A stretch of 64,000 bases of DNA from Hofstenia miamia (GCA_900660155.1 CABFPE010000313.1:172345-236344), one strand, 5' to 3'. Shown: positions 22,789 to 34,018, numbered from the stretch's first letter. The notes: a model not told the origin generated them from the letters alone. Made by a program: numbers and translations.

Positions 22789-23751
22789 CTGTAGTGATGT
22801 GCGAGTATAGTACTTTTAATGCTGCATCCCCCGTGAAATAATACTTTCTTACCCATCCTCAAGATTGAAATTTTCTTTACTGGGGTTCAGTATCTATGCC
22901 TCTAGCAATTTTGGCCATTTTTTATATGTATGTAATTATATTTAGTCATTATTGTCTGACTGTAATCAAAATATAGCGCCTAACTAAAATTTCACACTTT
23001 TCTTATTCTTATTTTAAGTGTGACCCCTTTGATGTAGATATGACACAGATTTTGATCATAGACCTTCTAAGATCATTCTTTTACAAGATAGACTATTTTG
23101 TTGCCAATATTTTATTGCTACGGTAGGCAAAAGGGCGACAAATCAATCAAAACTGATCGTAGTACTAAAGTATGTAGGAGCAGGCTGCCGCAACCCTAAC
23201 CGTTAACAACGATGACTCAATAAATTTAGTTGTATAAATATATTGATATCTATCAAAATATTGACTATTTTAAATTTAAAATGAAGTTTACACCAAAACC
23301 TTTTGAATTGTTAGAATGAATTTTTTCAGAGCACCTTAACATAGGCCACACTAAAAAATATTCCGCTTTAACTCTATCTTGTTCCCAGATAGGTTTTAGA
23401 AAAATTCAGAAAAAACCAGCTTAAAAATTAATTTTAACCAAAGTTATGGACAAAAAACGGCATGAGGACTGAATTGGCCTCAGTGCGTTTGGGGTTAAAT
23501 CAATCTAAAAATTTTCAATAAAATTTTGAACATAATTTATGTTCATTAGATGTGAATTTTTCATTATTTTATTTATAATACTTATTCGTGAAAAAAACTT
23601 CAATTAAAATAAAAAATAAAAATAATGTGGAATAGAAAGATTACTCGTACCCGCCGTACCTGATAATTAGTGGCAACCGCTCATAACAGCGGTTAACGGT
23701 GACCAAAATCGGGTACCAGTGGGTAATCGTCGTACCCGCACATTACTACTG
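22789..23751. mobile_element. hAT-like non-autonomous element
   Basis: The left end is CTGTAGTGATGTGCGAGTA and the right end, read on the other strand, is CAGTAGTAATGTGCGGGTA, so 16 of 19 bases agree. This is a form common for hAT ends. The flanking octamers TATATTTA and TATGCATA agree at five of eight positions, weak support for a decayed 8-bp duplication. There is no transposase inside. A palindromic ACCGCTcataacAGCGGT lies near the right end at 23679-23696. Confidence 0.5.
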
Positions 23752-24301
23752 TATGCATATCGAAACAATAAAAACTGTAACAGACGACCGTACTTGATTT
23801 ACACAATATCAAAATATTAATAGGCAATCATAGTATAGATAAACTAGTTGACACAAAATTGTGCAGAGATAGAAATGTTAGCTTATTTGTTTCAAAGTAT
23901 GCGAAAAATCATATAAAAATCTACACGTATCTCGTAAACATTTGATTTATGTACATCATAATGTACTTTGACAGAAAATGAAAAATGATGACTTTTTTGA
24001 AAAAATTTTCAGAAATTCAAATAAATTATCTAAAAATGGAAATTAGAATATAAGTATTTTTTGAAGGAAGGTGAAAGCGAAATTTTATTGGATAAGAAAT
24101 TAATGAAGTCGTTTTGATCTTGGTTCATATTTTAGATAAATTAGTGTACAAATGAAATAACGATAAGTTTTGTACAACAATCAATCTATTGCTACTGTTC
24201 AAGATTTTCTGCAGCGACAACAGCATATATTTGTTGAAACTGATTTAATTGATTACAAATCTAAAAATAATTAATTTAGTTGGTGATTGAATTACCGTGT
24301 T
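23752..24301. other. Non-coding DNA 3' of zinc-finger gene B
   Basis: AT-rich sequence with no recognised feature. It probably includes the 3' UTR of gene B. Confidence 0.5.
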
Positions 24302-25228
24302 TCACTCAGTTAAGGCATCGTCTGGTTCTTTATCCGAACTACGGTCAACTAGTATCCCTTTAACAGATGCATCTACAAGTTGTAAAGAATCAGTATGAGT
24401 GTAAGAATGGCGAGTCGCCATATCACAATTTTGAAATTTCGAATTGCAAAACTTACAATTCCAACATTTTTTGTGCGAAAGTTTCACATGCTTAGGCAAA
24501 GCACCAGCACTGGGAAGAAACCACAAGCAATAAACACATTGACGCTTTGGTAAAATTAGAGATATTTTTGACACATCAGCATTTTCTAGGGTCAGGAGAT
24601 GCTTATCATAACAGTGTCCAACAAACTCCCGTTCACAGTTGAAAGATAGCGAGCAGTCGGTGCACTGATTGCAATTATTATGCTTTTTCCGTTTGTGCTT
24701 TTCAAACAGGTTATGCGAAATGGCATTATGACACATGCAGCATTTATAAAATTTCCCGCAATTACTTGAAAGACGATGTCGATCATGCTCAACCAAAGTG
24801 GGGAATTTGAACTGGCATTGACAACAGGTAAGTGTAATGCTGTGGATGTTCAAATGGCATACAAACTTGTCAAAACAATCGCTTTCAAATGGACAATCTC
24901 TGCATGAGAGGGACGTTGGTGTATAAAACAGTTGTCGATGATCATTATTAACAATTCGATGTACGTTTCTTAGATGTTCAAAGAATAAATGATTGTGCTT
25001 AAACTTTTTCTTGCATAATGCGCAGTTGACATTCTTCTTGAGGAGTTTCTCATTTAAAAAATCAAAATCAGTCTTTTTTCTTTTCGAAGATTTCTGAGAA
25101 TTACGAAATTTTCTTTTTCTAGTAGGAGATTGATTTGGTTTAGCAATTTGTGAATTCGAAAGCACTTCAGATTTTGAATCATCAGCGGGAGAATTTTGAA
25201 TGCCACTGTCATCAGAGGTTACAGGCAT
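24302..25228 (-). CDS. Zinc-finger gene B: short seven-finger paralogue lacking the N-terminal motif
   Basis: The frame encodes 308 residues from the ATG at 25228 (MPVTSDDSG). I chose this start because a 3' splice site (ATTTTAG) ends at 25237, just upstream; the ATG at 25261 would be intronic. Residues 1-65 are short, Ser/Lys-rich and basic. Residues about 67-280 hold the same seven-finger block as paralogues A, C, D and E, including the HDRH C2HC finger, LPKRQCVYC and the closing VKGILVDRSSD. It lacks the SLFxCLYG start and the long acidic linker, unless these come from an upstream exon that I could not find. It keeps both cysteines (CTDC) of finger five, which the other four copies have lost. 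It ends soon after the block. It could be a truncated but expressed paralogue or a decaying one. Confidence 0.72.
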   Translation of the reverse strand: MPVTSDDSGIQNSPADDSKSEVLSNSQIAKPNQSPTRKRKFRNSQKSSKRKKTDFDFLNEKLLKKNVNCALCKKKFKHNHLFFEHLRNVHRIVNNDHRQLFYTPTSLSCRDCPFESDCFDKFVCHLNIHSITLTCCQCQFKFPTLVEHDRHRLSSNCGKFYKCCMCHNAISHNLFEKHKRKKHNNCNQCTDCSLSFNCEREFVGHCYDKHLLTLENADVSKISLILPKRQCVYCLWFLPSAGALPKHVKLSHKKCWNCKFCNSKFQNCDMATRHSYTHTDSLQLVDASVKGILVDRSSDKEPDDALTE

Positions 25229-25237
25229 TCCCGTACC

Positions 25238-26122
25238 TAAAATGTTAACAAAATTTAGCATCTAGATGGAATCAAACTATAAGATATTAATAAAAAATAT
25301 TAATAGAAATATAATACAATAGAAAAGGTTTCAATTCAAATTATTTCTATACGGCGCAAATGTCTAAAGGCTTGTTTGAGCGATTCATCCCTTTGTCAAA
25401 ATTTCACTCATCTTCATTTACAAATTTCAAAAATTACAATGTCCCCTGCAGGTGGCTACTATGGATTTACGATATTCGGCCCGGGCCATCTCCAGAAGGC
25501 TTTCCTCTGATGTCGTAATTCACCTCTTAAATCTTGAAATTTACCCCTGAGCTAACAGTTAAAGATAACGAAAAGTTATTCATACAACCATTTCAGAAAC
25601 CTAAAACCATCAACCATACAGAGTTGAACAAAATAAGTGATAACTCAAAGTCGATTATTTTTCAAAAAATTGCAAATATGATCTTTCTATATACTTCGAA
25701 AGAATGAAGTTTCGAATTTAGGTAATTAACAATACACTATCTAATAAAGCTAAAGTTTTAAAAATGCATAAAAGTCTGGGATAAAAATATATACGAATCT
25801 AGTGTATTGAAAATAACAATACTGAGATGTTCGCAAAATCTTACCACATTTGAAAATATCTATCAATATAATCATAGTTTTTAAATGAAAAAGTGCTATA
25901 AGAACAAAACATATTGCGTAGTATAGTAACTAGATAATTTGTGTCAAAAGAAAAGGCAAAATGCCCAATTTCAATTCGATATTGGTTACAATGTTTTCGG
26001 ATAGTAAAACAAAAATTTATTTTCATAATTTGTAACAATTTAAAATAATACAATTTACAATTAAAAACTATTTTGATAAGAAAAAATTGAAAATTATACT
26101 AAAACTTAATTCAAAAGCGAAT
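25238..26122. other. Non-coding DNA between genes B and C
   Basis: This includes the presumed upstream intron of gene B and the 3' flank of gene C. A GC-richer patch at 25440-25530 with GGCCCGGGCC is unexplained. I searched by eye for an exon encoding the SLFxCLYG motif and found none. Confidence 0.45.
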
Positions 26123-28687
26123 TTAAGATTTTATAAATTTTGATTTTTTGAATTTTCCAAAATCAAATGAGATGGAAGCAGCCAATTCAAATGGATTTTT
26201 ACGAAAAGAGTTTTCATTAACTTCTTTAGACTTGACAGTTTCTGGGACTTGATTTGCAGTGCGGGCAACTAGAGTACCTTTAACAGATGTATCCACAACT
26301 GCTAATGAATCCGTATGTCTGTAAGAATGCCGAACTGCTAAATCACAATAGTCGAAACGCAAATGACAGATCCTACAAAGCCAACTTGTGTGAGTATTAC
26401 TGATATGTTCTGATAAAAAGGCCGCCTCCGATACGAACAATAAACAATAGACACATTGCCGCTTTGGCAAAATTGAGTAAATAGAGCAAACGTTGGCATT
26501 TTCTATTGTTAATAGATGTCTTTCATAACAATGAAAAGCAAAACTCTTGCTAGAAGTAAACAAAGCTGAACACTGATCGCTGTGATTGCAATTGGCGTGT
26601 CTTTTGGTCTTATGTTCTTCAAGGAAATTATGGTTAATCACGATTTGACAAATACAGCATTTGTAAAATTTGCCACAGTCACTTGCTAATCTATGACGAT
26701 CATGTCCAGCCAGAGAAGGAAAAGTCACGTGACACATAGAACACGTCAAGGAAATGTCATGAATGTTTAAATGACAGAAAAACTTAATGACATCATTACT
26801 AACAAAACGACAAGCTTTACATGAAGGTGCAGTGGCTTGATCTATAAAATGAATGTGACACTTTGTAGAAAATTTATGCAAGCTTTCCAAATGAAATAAA
26901 AATGAAATTTTGCTTGGAAAATTGAAACTGCACAACGGACAGTAAGTCTGACATTCAAATTCTTGGGGCGGTTGATAGTAACAAATAGTGTCCTCTTCTC
27001 TTGAAACAAAAGCCATTTCGGATTTGGGGAGCGTCGCCAATGCGGACGCATTACAATTACTAAATGAAAGGCTTTTATTATCAACAATTCCAGGCAATCT
27101 CTTAATAGTACCTCCTTGATTAAAATCGCTGTGGGCTGCAATATTTTCATCAAATTGCAATTGTTTGTTCAAATTTGTGTAGTAAATATTAGCTAAATTG
27201 ATGTAAATAGCATGCCATTTGGAATAACTATAAGGTGCATTCAATCTGTTAAATTGAGACCCATCTCTTGAGCAAGGAAATGGTCTTTTGCGATTAACAG
27301 AAGTAACTGGAATCTTATTATATGCTTTGATTGTACTATCACCTAAATTGTTAATGCATACTGGTGGAATTACCCGCTTTTCATTTTTAAGTGATTTTAC
27401 TGAACTATTCTCTAACATTTTGGTATGCGACAAGTTGTTGGAAGAATATTTTGACTTCTTAAAAGTGCTATTATCTGATGCAGGAGAACCAAAATATGTA
27501 TTAAATAAGATAGTTTCATTGTTTTTATTATAGTGATTAGTTTTAGAATTACTTGACAAGCTGTTCGAGGAAGACGTGAAGCCAAGCGACTTCTTTATCG
27601 TAGAAGTCTTTTTAGAAGTATCAGATCCTGAAATGCTACAATGAGATCTATTTGTACTAGCTTGTAAATATGTATTAGATTTAACACCATCATTGTCGGA
27701 ATCTGAATCATCGCTATAAGGTATGGAACTTGACAAAGCATTTGAGGAAGATGTAATCTTTGAAGGGAAGCCAAAGGACTTCCTACAACTAAAAGTCTTT
27801 TTAGAAGTATCAGATCCTGAAATGCTAAAATGAGATCCATCTTTTCTAGCTTGTAAATGTGCATTAGATTCAACAACGTCATTGTTTGAACCTGAATCAT
27901 CTCTATAAGGTATGGAACTTGACAAGATATTCGAGGAAGATTTACTTTTAGATGGCAAGTCAAACGACTTCTTAAAACTAGAAGGCTTTTTAGAACTATC
28001 AGATTTTGAAATGCTAAAATGAGATCCATCTTTTCTAGCTTGTAAATATACATTAGATTCAACAACATCATTGTCTGAATCTGAATCATCGCTATAAAGT
28101 ATGGAACTTGACAAGATATTCGAGGAAGATTTACTTTTAGATCGTAAGTCAAAAGACTTCTTAAAACTAGAAGGCTTTTTAGAACTATCACATTTTGAAA
28201 TGCTAAAATGAGATCCATCTTTACTAGTTTGTAAATATACATTAGATTCAACAACATCATTATCTGAATCTGAATCATCGCTATAAGGTATGGAACTTGA
28301 CAAGATATTCGAGGAAGATTTACTTTTAGATGGCAAGTCAAACGACTTCTTAAAACTAGAAGGCTTCTTAGAACTATCAAATTTTGAAATGCTAGAATGA
28401 GATCCATCTTTGCTAGCTTCTAAATACGTATTAACTTCAAAAACGTCATTGTCTGAACCTGAATCATCGCTATAAAGTATGGAACTTGACAAGATATTGG
28501 AGGAAGATGTAGATTTTGCAGGCAAGTCCAAAGGCTTCCTCAAGCTACAAGAATTCGAATTGGTAGAAGGAGATTCATCGTTATTAGATGGTGTACTGTC
28601 ACTGTCGGTGTCAGAGTTATCATAATCAGTTGCAGAACAATGAAGAATTTCACTATCTCCGTATAAACACTGAAAAAGGCTATTCAT
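26123..28687 (-). CDS. Zinc-finger gene C: paralogue with 63-residue repeats
   Basis: The frame encodes 854 residues from MNSLFQCLYGDSEILHCS. The start at 28687 is preceded at two bases by a TTGTTTTAG splice site; the ATG at 28714 would be intronic. Residues 1-50 are the conserved N-terminal motif plus an acidic Ser/Asp stretch. About 50-370 is a tandem array of a 63-residue unit rich in Ser, Asp and Lys, with alternating basic (FKKSFDLPSKSK) and acidic (SDDSDSDND) halves. About 580-795 is the seven-finger block. A short tail follows VKGTLVART and ends KFKKSKFIKS. Genes D and E carry a single copy of the repeat unit, so the array is a local expansion. A nuclear role is inferred from the fingers; there is no evidence for its target. 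Confidence 0.83.
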   Translation of the reverse strand: MNSLFQCLYGDSEILHCSATDYDNSDTDSDSTPSNNDESPSTNSNSCSLRKPLDLPAKSTSSSNILSSSILYSDDSGSDNDVFEVNTYLEASKDGSHSSISKFDSSKKPSSFKKSFDLPSKSKSSSNILSSSIPYSDDSDSDNDVVESNVYLQTSKDGSHFSISKCDSSKKPSSFKKSFDLRSKSKSSSNILSSSILYSDDSDSDNDVVESNVYLQARKDGSHFSISKSDSSKKPSSFKKSFDLPSKSKSSSNILSSSIPYRDDSGSNNDVVESNAHLQARKDGSHFSISGSDTSKKTFSCRKSFGFPSKITSSSNALSSSIPYSDDSDSDNDGVKSNTYLQASTNRSHCSISGSDTSKKTSTIKKSLGFTSSSNSLSSNSKTNHYNKNNETILFNTYFGSPASDNSTFKKSKYSSNNLSHTKMLENSSVKSLKNEKRVIPPVCINNLGDSTIKAYNKIPVTSVNRKRPFPCSRDGSQFNRLNAPYSYSKWHAIYINLANIYYTNLNKQLQFDENIAAHSDFNQGGTIKRLPGIVDNKSLSFSNCNASALATLPKSEMAFVSREEDTICYYQPPQEFECQTYCPLCSFNFPSKISFLFHLESLHKFSTKCHIHFIDQATAPSCKACRFVSNDVIKFFCHLNIHDISLTCSMCHVTFPSLAGHDRHRLASDCGKFYKCCICQIVINHNFLEEHKTKRHANCNHSDQCSALFTSSKSFAFHCYERHLLTIENANVCSIYSILPKRQCVYCLLFVSEAAFLSEHISNTHTSWLCRICHLRFDYCDLAVRHSYRHTDSLAVVDTSVKGTLVARTANQVPETVKSKEVNENSFRKNPFELAASISFDFGKFKKSKFIKS
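27586..28530 (-). repeat. 189-bp coding minisatellite in gene C
   Basis: Five units of 189 bp, the spacing measured between equivalent GACAAGATATTCGAGGAAGA sites, encode five 63-residue repeats, and a sixth partial unit follows toward the fingers. The middle three units are the most alike. Because the period is a multiple of three, a second frame also stays open across the array and gives a spurious 270-codon reading frame. Confidence 0.88.
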
Positions 28688-28689
28688 AT

Positions 28690-31600
28690 CTAAAACAACA
28701 AAAAGTCCAAACAATGATATATTAATTTAAGACAGATGTGTATTTCAAAAGTTTAATAATATTCATTTGAAACGAAGTATAGGTATAAATGCATTATTTG
28801 TAGTACGCATTCAATATTATTAGATATAAAAAATTTTAATGTAATAATAAACAAGAATACCGTTTGAAAGCTATTACAATTTTGAACCAACTACATGAAA
28901 TTGTATATATACAATCTGAAAACACCACAGTATAGAGGAATGTCTCCTTCATTTATGTGAGCCTTTTCTGATATTGCACATTACACATTGTGGTTAATAG
29001 TTATTCCTAAAGACTTTAGACTGCCAAACTATCTGAGCCTTAGTGATGGAAAGAATTTGAATGATAATTATAAAACTCGAATTTTCAGTTGCTTCAATTA
29101 TTGCAATACTACTTTGTGAAATTGTTCAACATTCATCAATAGATTTATTAACATCACAAGATTTCCAAATTCCCAGTTGACTTTGACATTTCTCTTATGT
29201 TTTTAAATATTATTGATGCAAATAATTTTGCTGCATATTCTGATAATTGACGGTCATAATATTATCATTCACATGCTAATGCTTGAATATCTATTCAATT
29301 GATGATAATCTTTCAAATCATACGCCATGAACGGTATTATAATTCACAGTGTGTTCATCATGCTCACTAAATGTAGGCATAGCTACTTATTGATAATATA
29401 CCGATAGCGATGAAAATACTTGCAGACTCTCAATTTATAATGTTCCCATACTAATCATTTTTAGGCGAACTTGTAGAATAGCAACACACGGACAAAATGA
29501 GCACTAACGCAGGATTAAAACGATGGTCAATGCAAAAAAATCATAAAAAGGGCAAAATATAAACCAATAACATGTCATAACCAAATTCGTAGCACGATAA
29601 CTTACGAAACTAGGAAATCATAGAAAATAATTATTTATAACTAAAAGGTACAAATCTTAGAACCGATTTTATACAGTAATTGTGTTTAGCCAACATTTTT
29701 ATCAGATTTGATATTAAACAAACTTCACTATAAATTTATATAACTCGAAAGCTTAGGACGTAGGAAATCTATATTATGATGTTCAAAATGCAACAAGCGA
29801 AATTACTTCGGCTTCACCAATAATGTAATGAAAATACTGTTTAATTCCTCAGGAGACGCGTAATTGTTCAATTTTTAACATTAGGCCTTCCAACATACAA
29901 TGTATTTTTTAATAATTGCAAGATGTCAGTCTTGTAAATTAAATTACACTTGGAATTCTTCTAATGCATTGATTCCGATTCGAATTTATATTTTTTATCG
30001 GATCATTTTTTAAATCATTATGTTATCCCACCGGCGGCTTGTAATTAGGAGTAAGAAGGATCAGGTATCACCCGATATTTACATTAAAATATTAAACGAT
30101 GTTTCCTAGGCAACTACTTATATAGACACTAATTAAGGTATTTTGGAAACTACTGAAATCTAATATATTCATACCATTTAAATTCTAATAGGAAATCGTT
30201 CAATTGATAATGAAAGAGCAAAGAGAAAATGCACATTGAAGTCGGACTCGTAAACCCTAATTACTGAACAGGACATTTTGTTTTATAAGAATTGATTCTT
30301 ACGTTTCATATAAATCGAGATACCGGTTGGATTGCTAACGTTCAAAAGTAAAACTCTTGAAAAATGTAAAATTTCAAGGGGCATATAATGATAAATTTAG
30401 TATAAAACAGATTAGGATCACGAAATTGCGAATGAGTAAGCCATTCCAGAATGTTGACCGAGGCTAAGTAATAACAGTACAGTAGAATTCGCTTTATCCG
30501 TCCTATAATAAAATGGTGTTATTAACCAGTTTCCTTGAATACGCACTATACACTACATAAAACTCAAATGACATTAGAAAAGATCATAAATTAAAGACGT
30601 TCTCCAAATGCGGTGATTACGACGCATACGCCCTGAAGATCTTATTGAGCAATTGGTAATATATTGTCTTTTGGATGGCCTTAATATGCGAAATTTGGTT
30701 GTATATATCCGGCTGAACCATTTATTGTATTCTGAACCATATAAGGGAAGACTTAAATTGGCAAAATATGAGTGATCACCTACAAATATATATGAAGTTT
30801 TACTAAACAAAGAACAGATTTAAAGAATAGAAAAAGTCACACAAAGGGAAAAGAGAAAATTTATCACGACAGTTATTGAGCTGGTAATATTGAACTAGCT
30901 GATTCCATTTCAATAATTTTCAAACTTAAATTTTATTTAATATAAGGAATATGAAATGTATACATTTTTGTATAAACTTATTAAGTAGTGCGACAAAATT
31001 TTAACCTAAAAAATCTCGTTTTTTAAACTTTACCATTCACGTTTTGAAGCTTTTTTCACTAACGTGTAAAAGCAAAGCAGCAATTTAAATTTTGAACCAC
31101 TTATTGGCATGTACGAGAAGCTTCTTTCCACTCGGCACTTGTTTGGTAACGTTTTCGCAAATTTGTGAAAGGGATTTGTTTTCTTTCCATTGGCTACATG
31201 AAAAGCAAACAACAAATCAATCAAACTTTGCAGTATGCACAATTGTGACTGCACACCACCCGAAACAACTAACTCTTTATACATTACAAACTTCACCAAT
31301 GTCACTTAAAACTGACATTTTGATCTTATGGACTTACTAGATTTTGACCAAAATCTTACTGCATTATTCTCATTGACGTTTTCGTCGGCCTATTAATCAC
31401 TACAAATAAATAGGCAATTAATATAGGCTTAATCCTTAATAGTTAAATAGTTAATCTACTGCAAAATAAATCTTTAGGGCATATCTAGAATAGCAATAAA
31501 CAACTGCATCATACTTCATATAGCTTGTAGCAAAGGCCAGTCTATGGCTACGAGTCACAATTTTGCTACCTGTAATACATCATATAATAACCAGAAAAAA

Positions 31601-31734
31601 CTAATCAGTTCAACACAACATCAAGATAATATTGAATCAAATCATGTCAAACAAAATAATCATGACGTAGTTTGAAGTTAAACTTAGATCACGATACCCA
31701 AACTACGGATAAATAAGGCATTAATATTGGGAGC
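28690..31734. other. Upstream flank of gene C, duplicated beside D and E
   Basis: There is no long coding frame. Parts match flanks of the neighbouring genes: 30180-30350 matches the upstream flank of D on both sides of its piggyBac insertion, 30785-30930 matches 42265-42425 upstream of E, and 31440-31720 matches 39370-39680 at the 3' side of E. A 91-codon minus frame at 31305-31030 in a slightly GC-richer patch has no recognisable domain; it could include a first exon or promoter of gene C but this is not supported further. Confidence 0.55.
30195..30215. other. Paralogous empty site for the piggyBac insertion
   Basis: Aligning the upstream flanks of C and D puts TTGA at 30204-30207 where D has TTAA-piggyBac-TTAA. 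The flank sequence continues on both sides (AATTCT to the left, ATGCACATTGA to the right). Gene C's flank therefore preserves the pre-insertion layout. Confidence 0.7.
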
Positions 31735-33369
31735 TCATCGCTGCATGGACTTTGAATTTACCAAAATCTTTGCATTTACTTCCTCAAAAGAAAGCGATGT
31801 AGCAGAATTTGATTCCTTTGTATCTGACGATGTTTCCAATGTTTCTTTAGTTCGTTCAGCAAATGTATGATTGACCATTTCTGGCACTCTAATCGGATTG
31901 ATCTGATTACGGTCCACCAAACTTCCTTTAACCGACTTATCCAAAATGGTTAAAGTATCTGTATGAGAATAAGAATGCCGAATTGCCAAATCACTATGGG
32001 CCAAAAGTGCACCACAAACCTTACAATCCCAGCAATTATGCGAGTTAATGACATGCTTGGGCAAAAAAGATGCGTCAGCAACAAACAATGCACAATAGAC
32101 ACATTGACGCTTTGGTAATATTCTGCAAAGTGAGAAACTGTCAAGATCATCCATCGTCAGCTGATGGTTCTCATAGCAATGCAAAGTCAATTCATTGTCC
32201 GAACTAAAAGAAATTGCACACTGCGAGCTGTAACTAAAAGTTTTATGTTTTTTTCTTGTGTGTTTTTCAAATCGGTAATGTTTAGTAATTTCTTGACAAA
32301 TGCAGCATTTATAAAGTTTGCCACAATTACTTGTCAATCGATGACGCTCATACTCAACCAAAGTCTGACAATGTTCACGACATATACGGCAAGACACTAA
32401 AACTGTATGAATATTTAAATGGCAAATGAACTTAATGACATCATTACTGACAAAATAACACAGACTACACGACAAAGGTGTGCGCTGATTGGCATATCGA
32501 AGGTTATCACTTTTAGACAATCCATGCTCTCCCTTCAAATGCAATAAAAACGTGATTTTTTTCTTAAAATCATTATTACATAACGTACAATAGGTCGGAC
32601 ATTCAAAGAAAGGTTTTTCTTCATAACAAGCAGCAGAAGTTCTTTTTCCTGAAATGAAAGCACATTTTGCTTTGAAGGGAATCATAATAGAATCTTTCTT
32701 TGGACGGGACTTCTTTCGATTTTTTTTATTTGATTTATAAGTAGGTTTTGCTTCGGAAGATTTACTTGGTTTATGCAAATTTGAATTAAAACGAACTGAC
32801 TCATTTCTGTAATCAACTGACTGTTTGGATTTATCCACGAAATAACCCAATTCTCTAGAATAAGAAAAATTTTGTGAACTTGAAAATGACCTTTTGCGAC
32901 TAGGGGTATTCTGAAAATTAGAAGCATCAGCAAATTTATTATTTTCCATGATTTTTCTAACATCCCAATTATTAATGCCTATTGCCGCATTTACACGCTT
33001 GTCATTTTCAACAGAATGCTTTTCTAATGCTTGGCTATTTGACAAGCATTGTGAATAAAATTTAGACTTTTCAAAACTATTAGATTCTGAATAGCCAAAA
33101 TAAGATGCATCTTTGCTAGCTTCGAAATACGTATTAGATTCAACAAATTCATTGTCTGTATCTGAATCATCCTTATCAGTTGTAGTACTACATGACAAAT
33201 TATCTGAAGAAGGAAAATCAAAAGACTTCTTCAAACTACAACTCTTCGAACTGCTAGAAAAAGACTCATCTTTATGATAGAATTGCCTGTCCTTGTCAGC
33301 ATCATTATCAGTATCAGAACAATGAAGAAACTCACTTTGTCCGTATAAACACTGAAAAAGACTATTCAT
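31735..33369 (-). CDS. Zinc-finger gene D: seven-finger paralogue
   Basis: The frame encodes 544 residues from MNSLFQCLYGQSEFLHCSDT; a TTATTTTAG splice site lies two bases upstream. The layout is the N-terminal motif and acidic stretch (1-35), one copy of the Ser/Asp/Lys linker unit expanded in gene C (about 40-105), a basic Ser-rich region with KKNRKKSRPKK (about 215-230) that could serve as a nuclear localisation signal, seven fingers (about 258-470) and a 65-residue acidic/Ser tail after VKGSLVDRN. Finger five has lost its first cysteine, as in A, C and E. The nearest relative is gene E. The upstream flank holds the piggyBac insertion, about 460 bp from the ATG, which may separate the coding exon from its first exon or promoter. 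Confidence 0.84.
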   Translation of the reverse strand: MNSLFQCLYGQSEFLHCSDTDNDADKDRQFYHKDESFSSSSKSCSLKKSFDFPSSDNLSCSTTTDKDDSDTDNEFVESNTYFEASKDASYFGYSESNSFEKSKFYSQCLSNSQALEKHSVENDKRVNAAIGINNWDVRKIMENNKFADASNFQNTPSRKRSFSSSQNFSYSRELGYFVDKSKQSVDYRNESVRFNSNLHKPSKSSEAKPTYKSNKKNRKKSRPKKDSIMIPFKAKCAFISGKRTSAACYEEKPFFECPTYCTLCNNDFKKKITFLLHLKGEHGLSKSDNLRYANQRTPLSCSLCYFVSNDVIKFICHLNIHTVLVSCRICREHCQTLVEYERHRLTSNCGKLYKCCICQEITKHYRFEKHTRKKHKTFSYSSQCAISFSSDNELTLHCYENHQLTMDDLDSFSLCRILPKRQCVYCALFVADASFLPKHVINSHNCWDCKVCGALLAHSDLAIRHSYSHTDTLTILDKSVKGSLVDRNQINPIRVPEMVNHTFAERTKETLETSSDTKESNSATSLSFEEVNAKILVNSKSMQR

Positions 33370-33824
33370 ATCTAAAATAAGAAAAAGTACAAATAATGAA
33401 TCATAAATTCAACTAAGAACTAAGTCTACATCTCAACAGTTTAGAGGTGTGTACAGTTAATGACTTTAAAAGCAATATTTTTTAATATTAATTGTGTTTA
33501 TCCCAATCGGTATTAAGGAAGACTTCATCTAAAAAAATAAAATAAAAAAGGGTCAATTGGTTAAATGAAAGTTGAGAACCACTGACCTAATCCACAATCT
33601 GCATAATTCTTAAAATTAGTTCAAATTCGGGTTGAAAATATGCATTCGAATCAAAACTCGTATTGGATTTTTAACTAAGAGTTCACATGAAACAATGCTA
33701 CCTAAGTGAAACAAGTCATATTTCCTGCTATAGTGCTTATTAAACTTTAATAAGGTAAGAATTTTGAGAACTACTGAAACCTAATTTAGTCATTCTATTA
33801 AAATTCTCACATGCAATTACTAAA
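33370..33824. other. Upstream flank (presumed 5' UTR intron) of gene D
   Basis: Non-coding DNA similar to the upstream flank of gene C. It ends at the TTAA target of the piggyBac element, and the flank resumes at 38368. Confidence 0.6.
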
Positions 33825-33842
33825 TTAACCCTTGTGGTGCGG

Positions 33843-33862
33843 ATCCCGCATATATGCGGGAT
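33843..33862. repeat. Perfect 20-bp palindrome inside the piggyBac left end
   Basis: ATCCCGCATATATGCGGGAT is a perfect palindrome starting three bases inside the 12-bp terminal repeat. A near-palindrome with the same arms (AATCCCGC and GCGGGATT around ATATAA) follows at 33885-33906. Subterminal repeats are common transposase contact sites in piggyBac elements, so a binding role is plausible. No matching copy was seen at the right end. Confidence 0.85.
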
Positions 33863-34018
33863 ACGGCATCTGTTAAGTTAGACGAATCCCGCATATAAGC
33901 GGGATTTCGTTGCATAAATTATTTTTCTGTAATAGGCCTTACGTTAAGGCTCTATCTAAATTTAAATTATACCTGAAGTGAGATAAGTGATTGGTTCATA
34001 TGTAATTCATGTTAATTT

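Noticed and set aside
23190-23205. AACCCTAACC telomere-like phrase
   Set aside because: It occurs once as a short phrase, not as an array, in the interior of a window; chance occurrence.
27595-28407. 270-codon minus-strand frame overlapping gene C
   Set aside because: It is the second frame of the 189-bp repeat array; the period is a multiple of three, so any stop-free frame stays open. No domain, and gene C explains the region.
31030-31305. 91-codon minus frame as a host exon between C and D
   Set aside because: No family match and no convincing splice sites; may be UTR or promoter sequence, not supported as coding.
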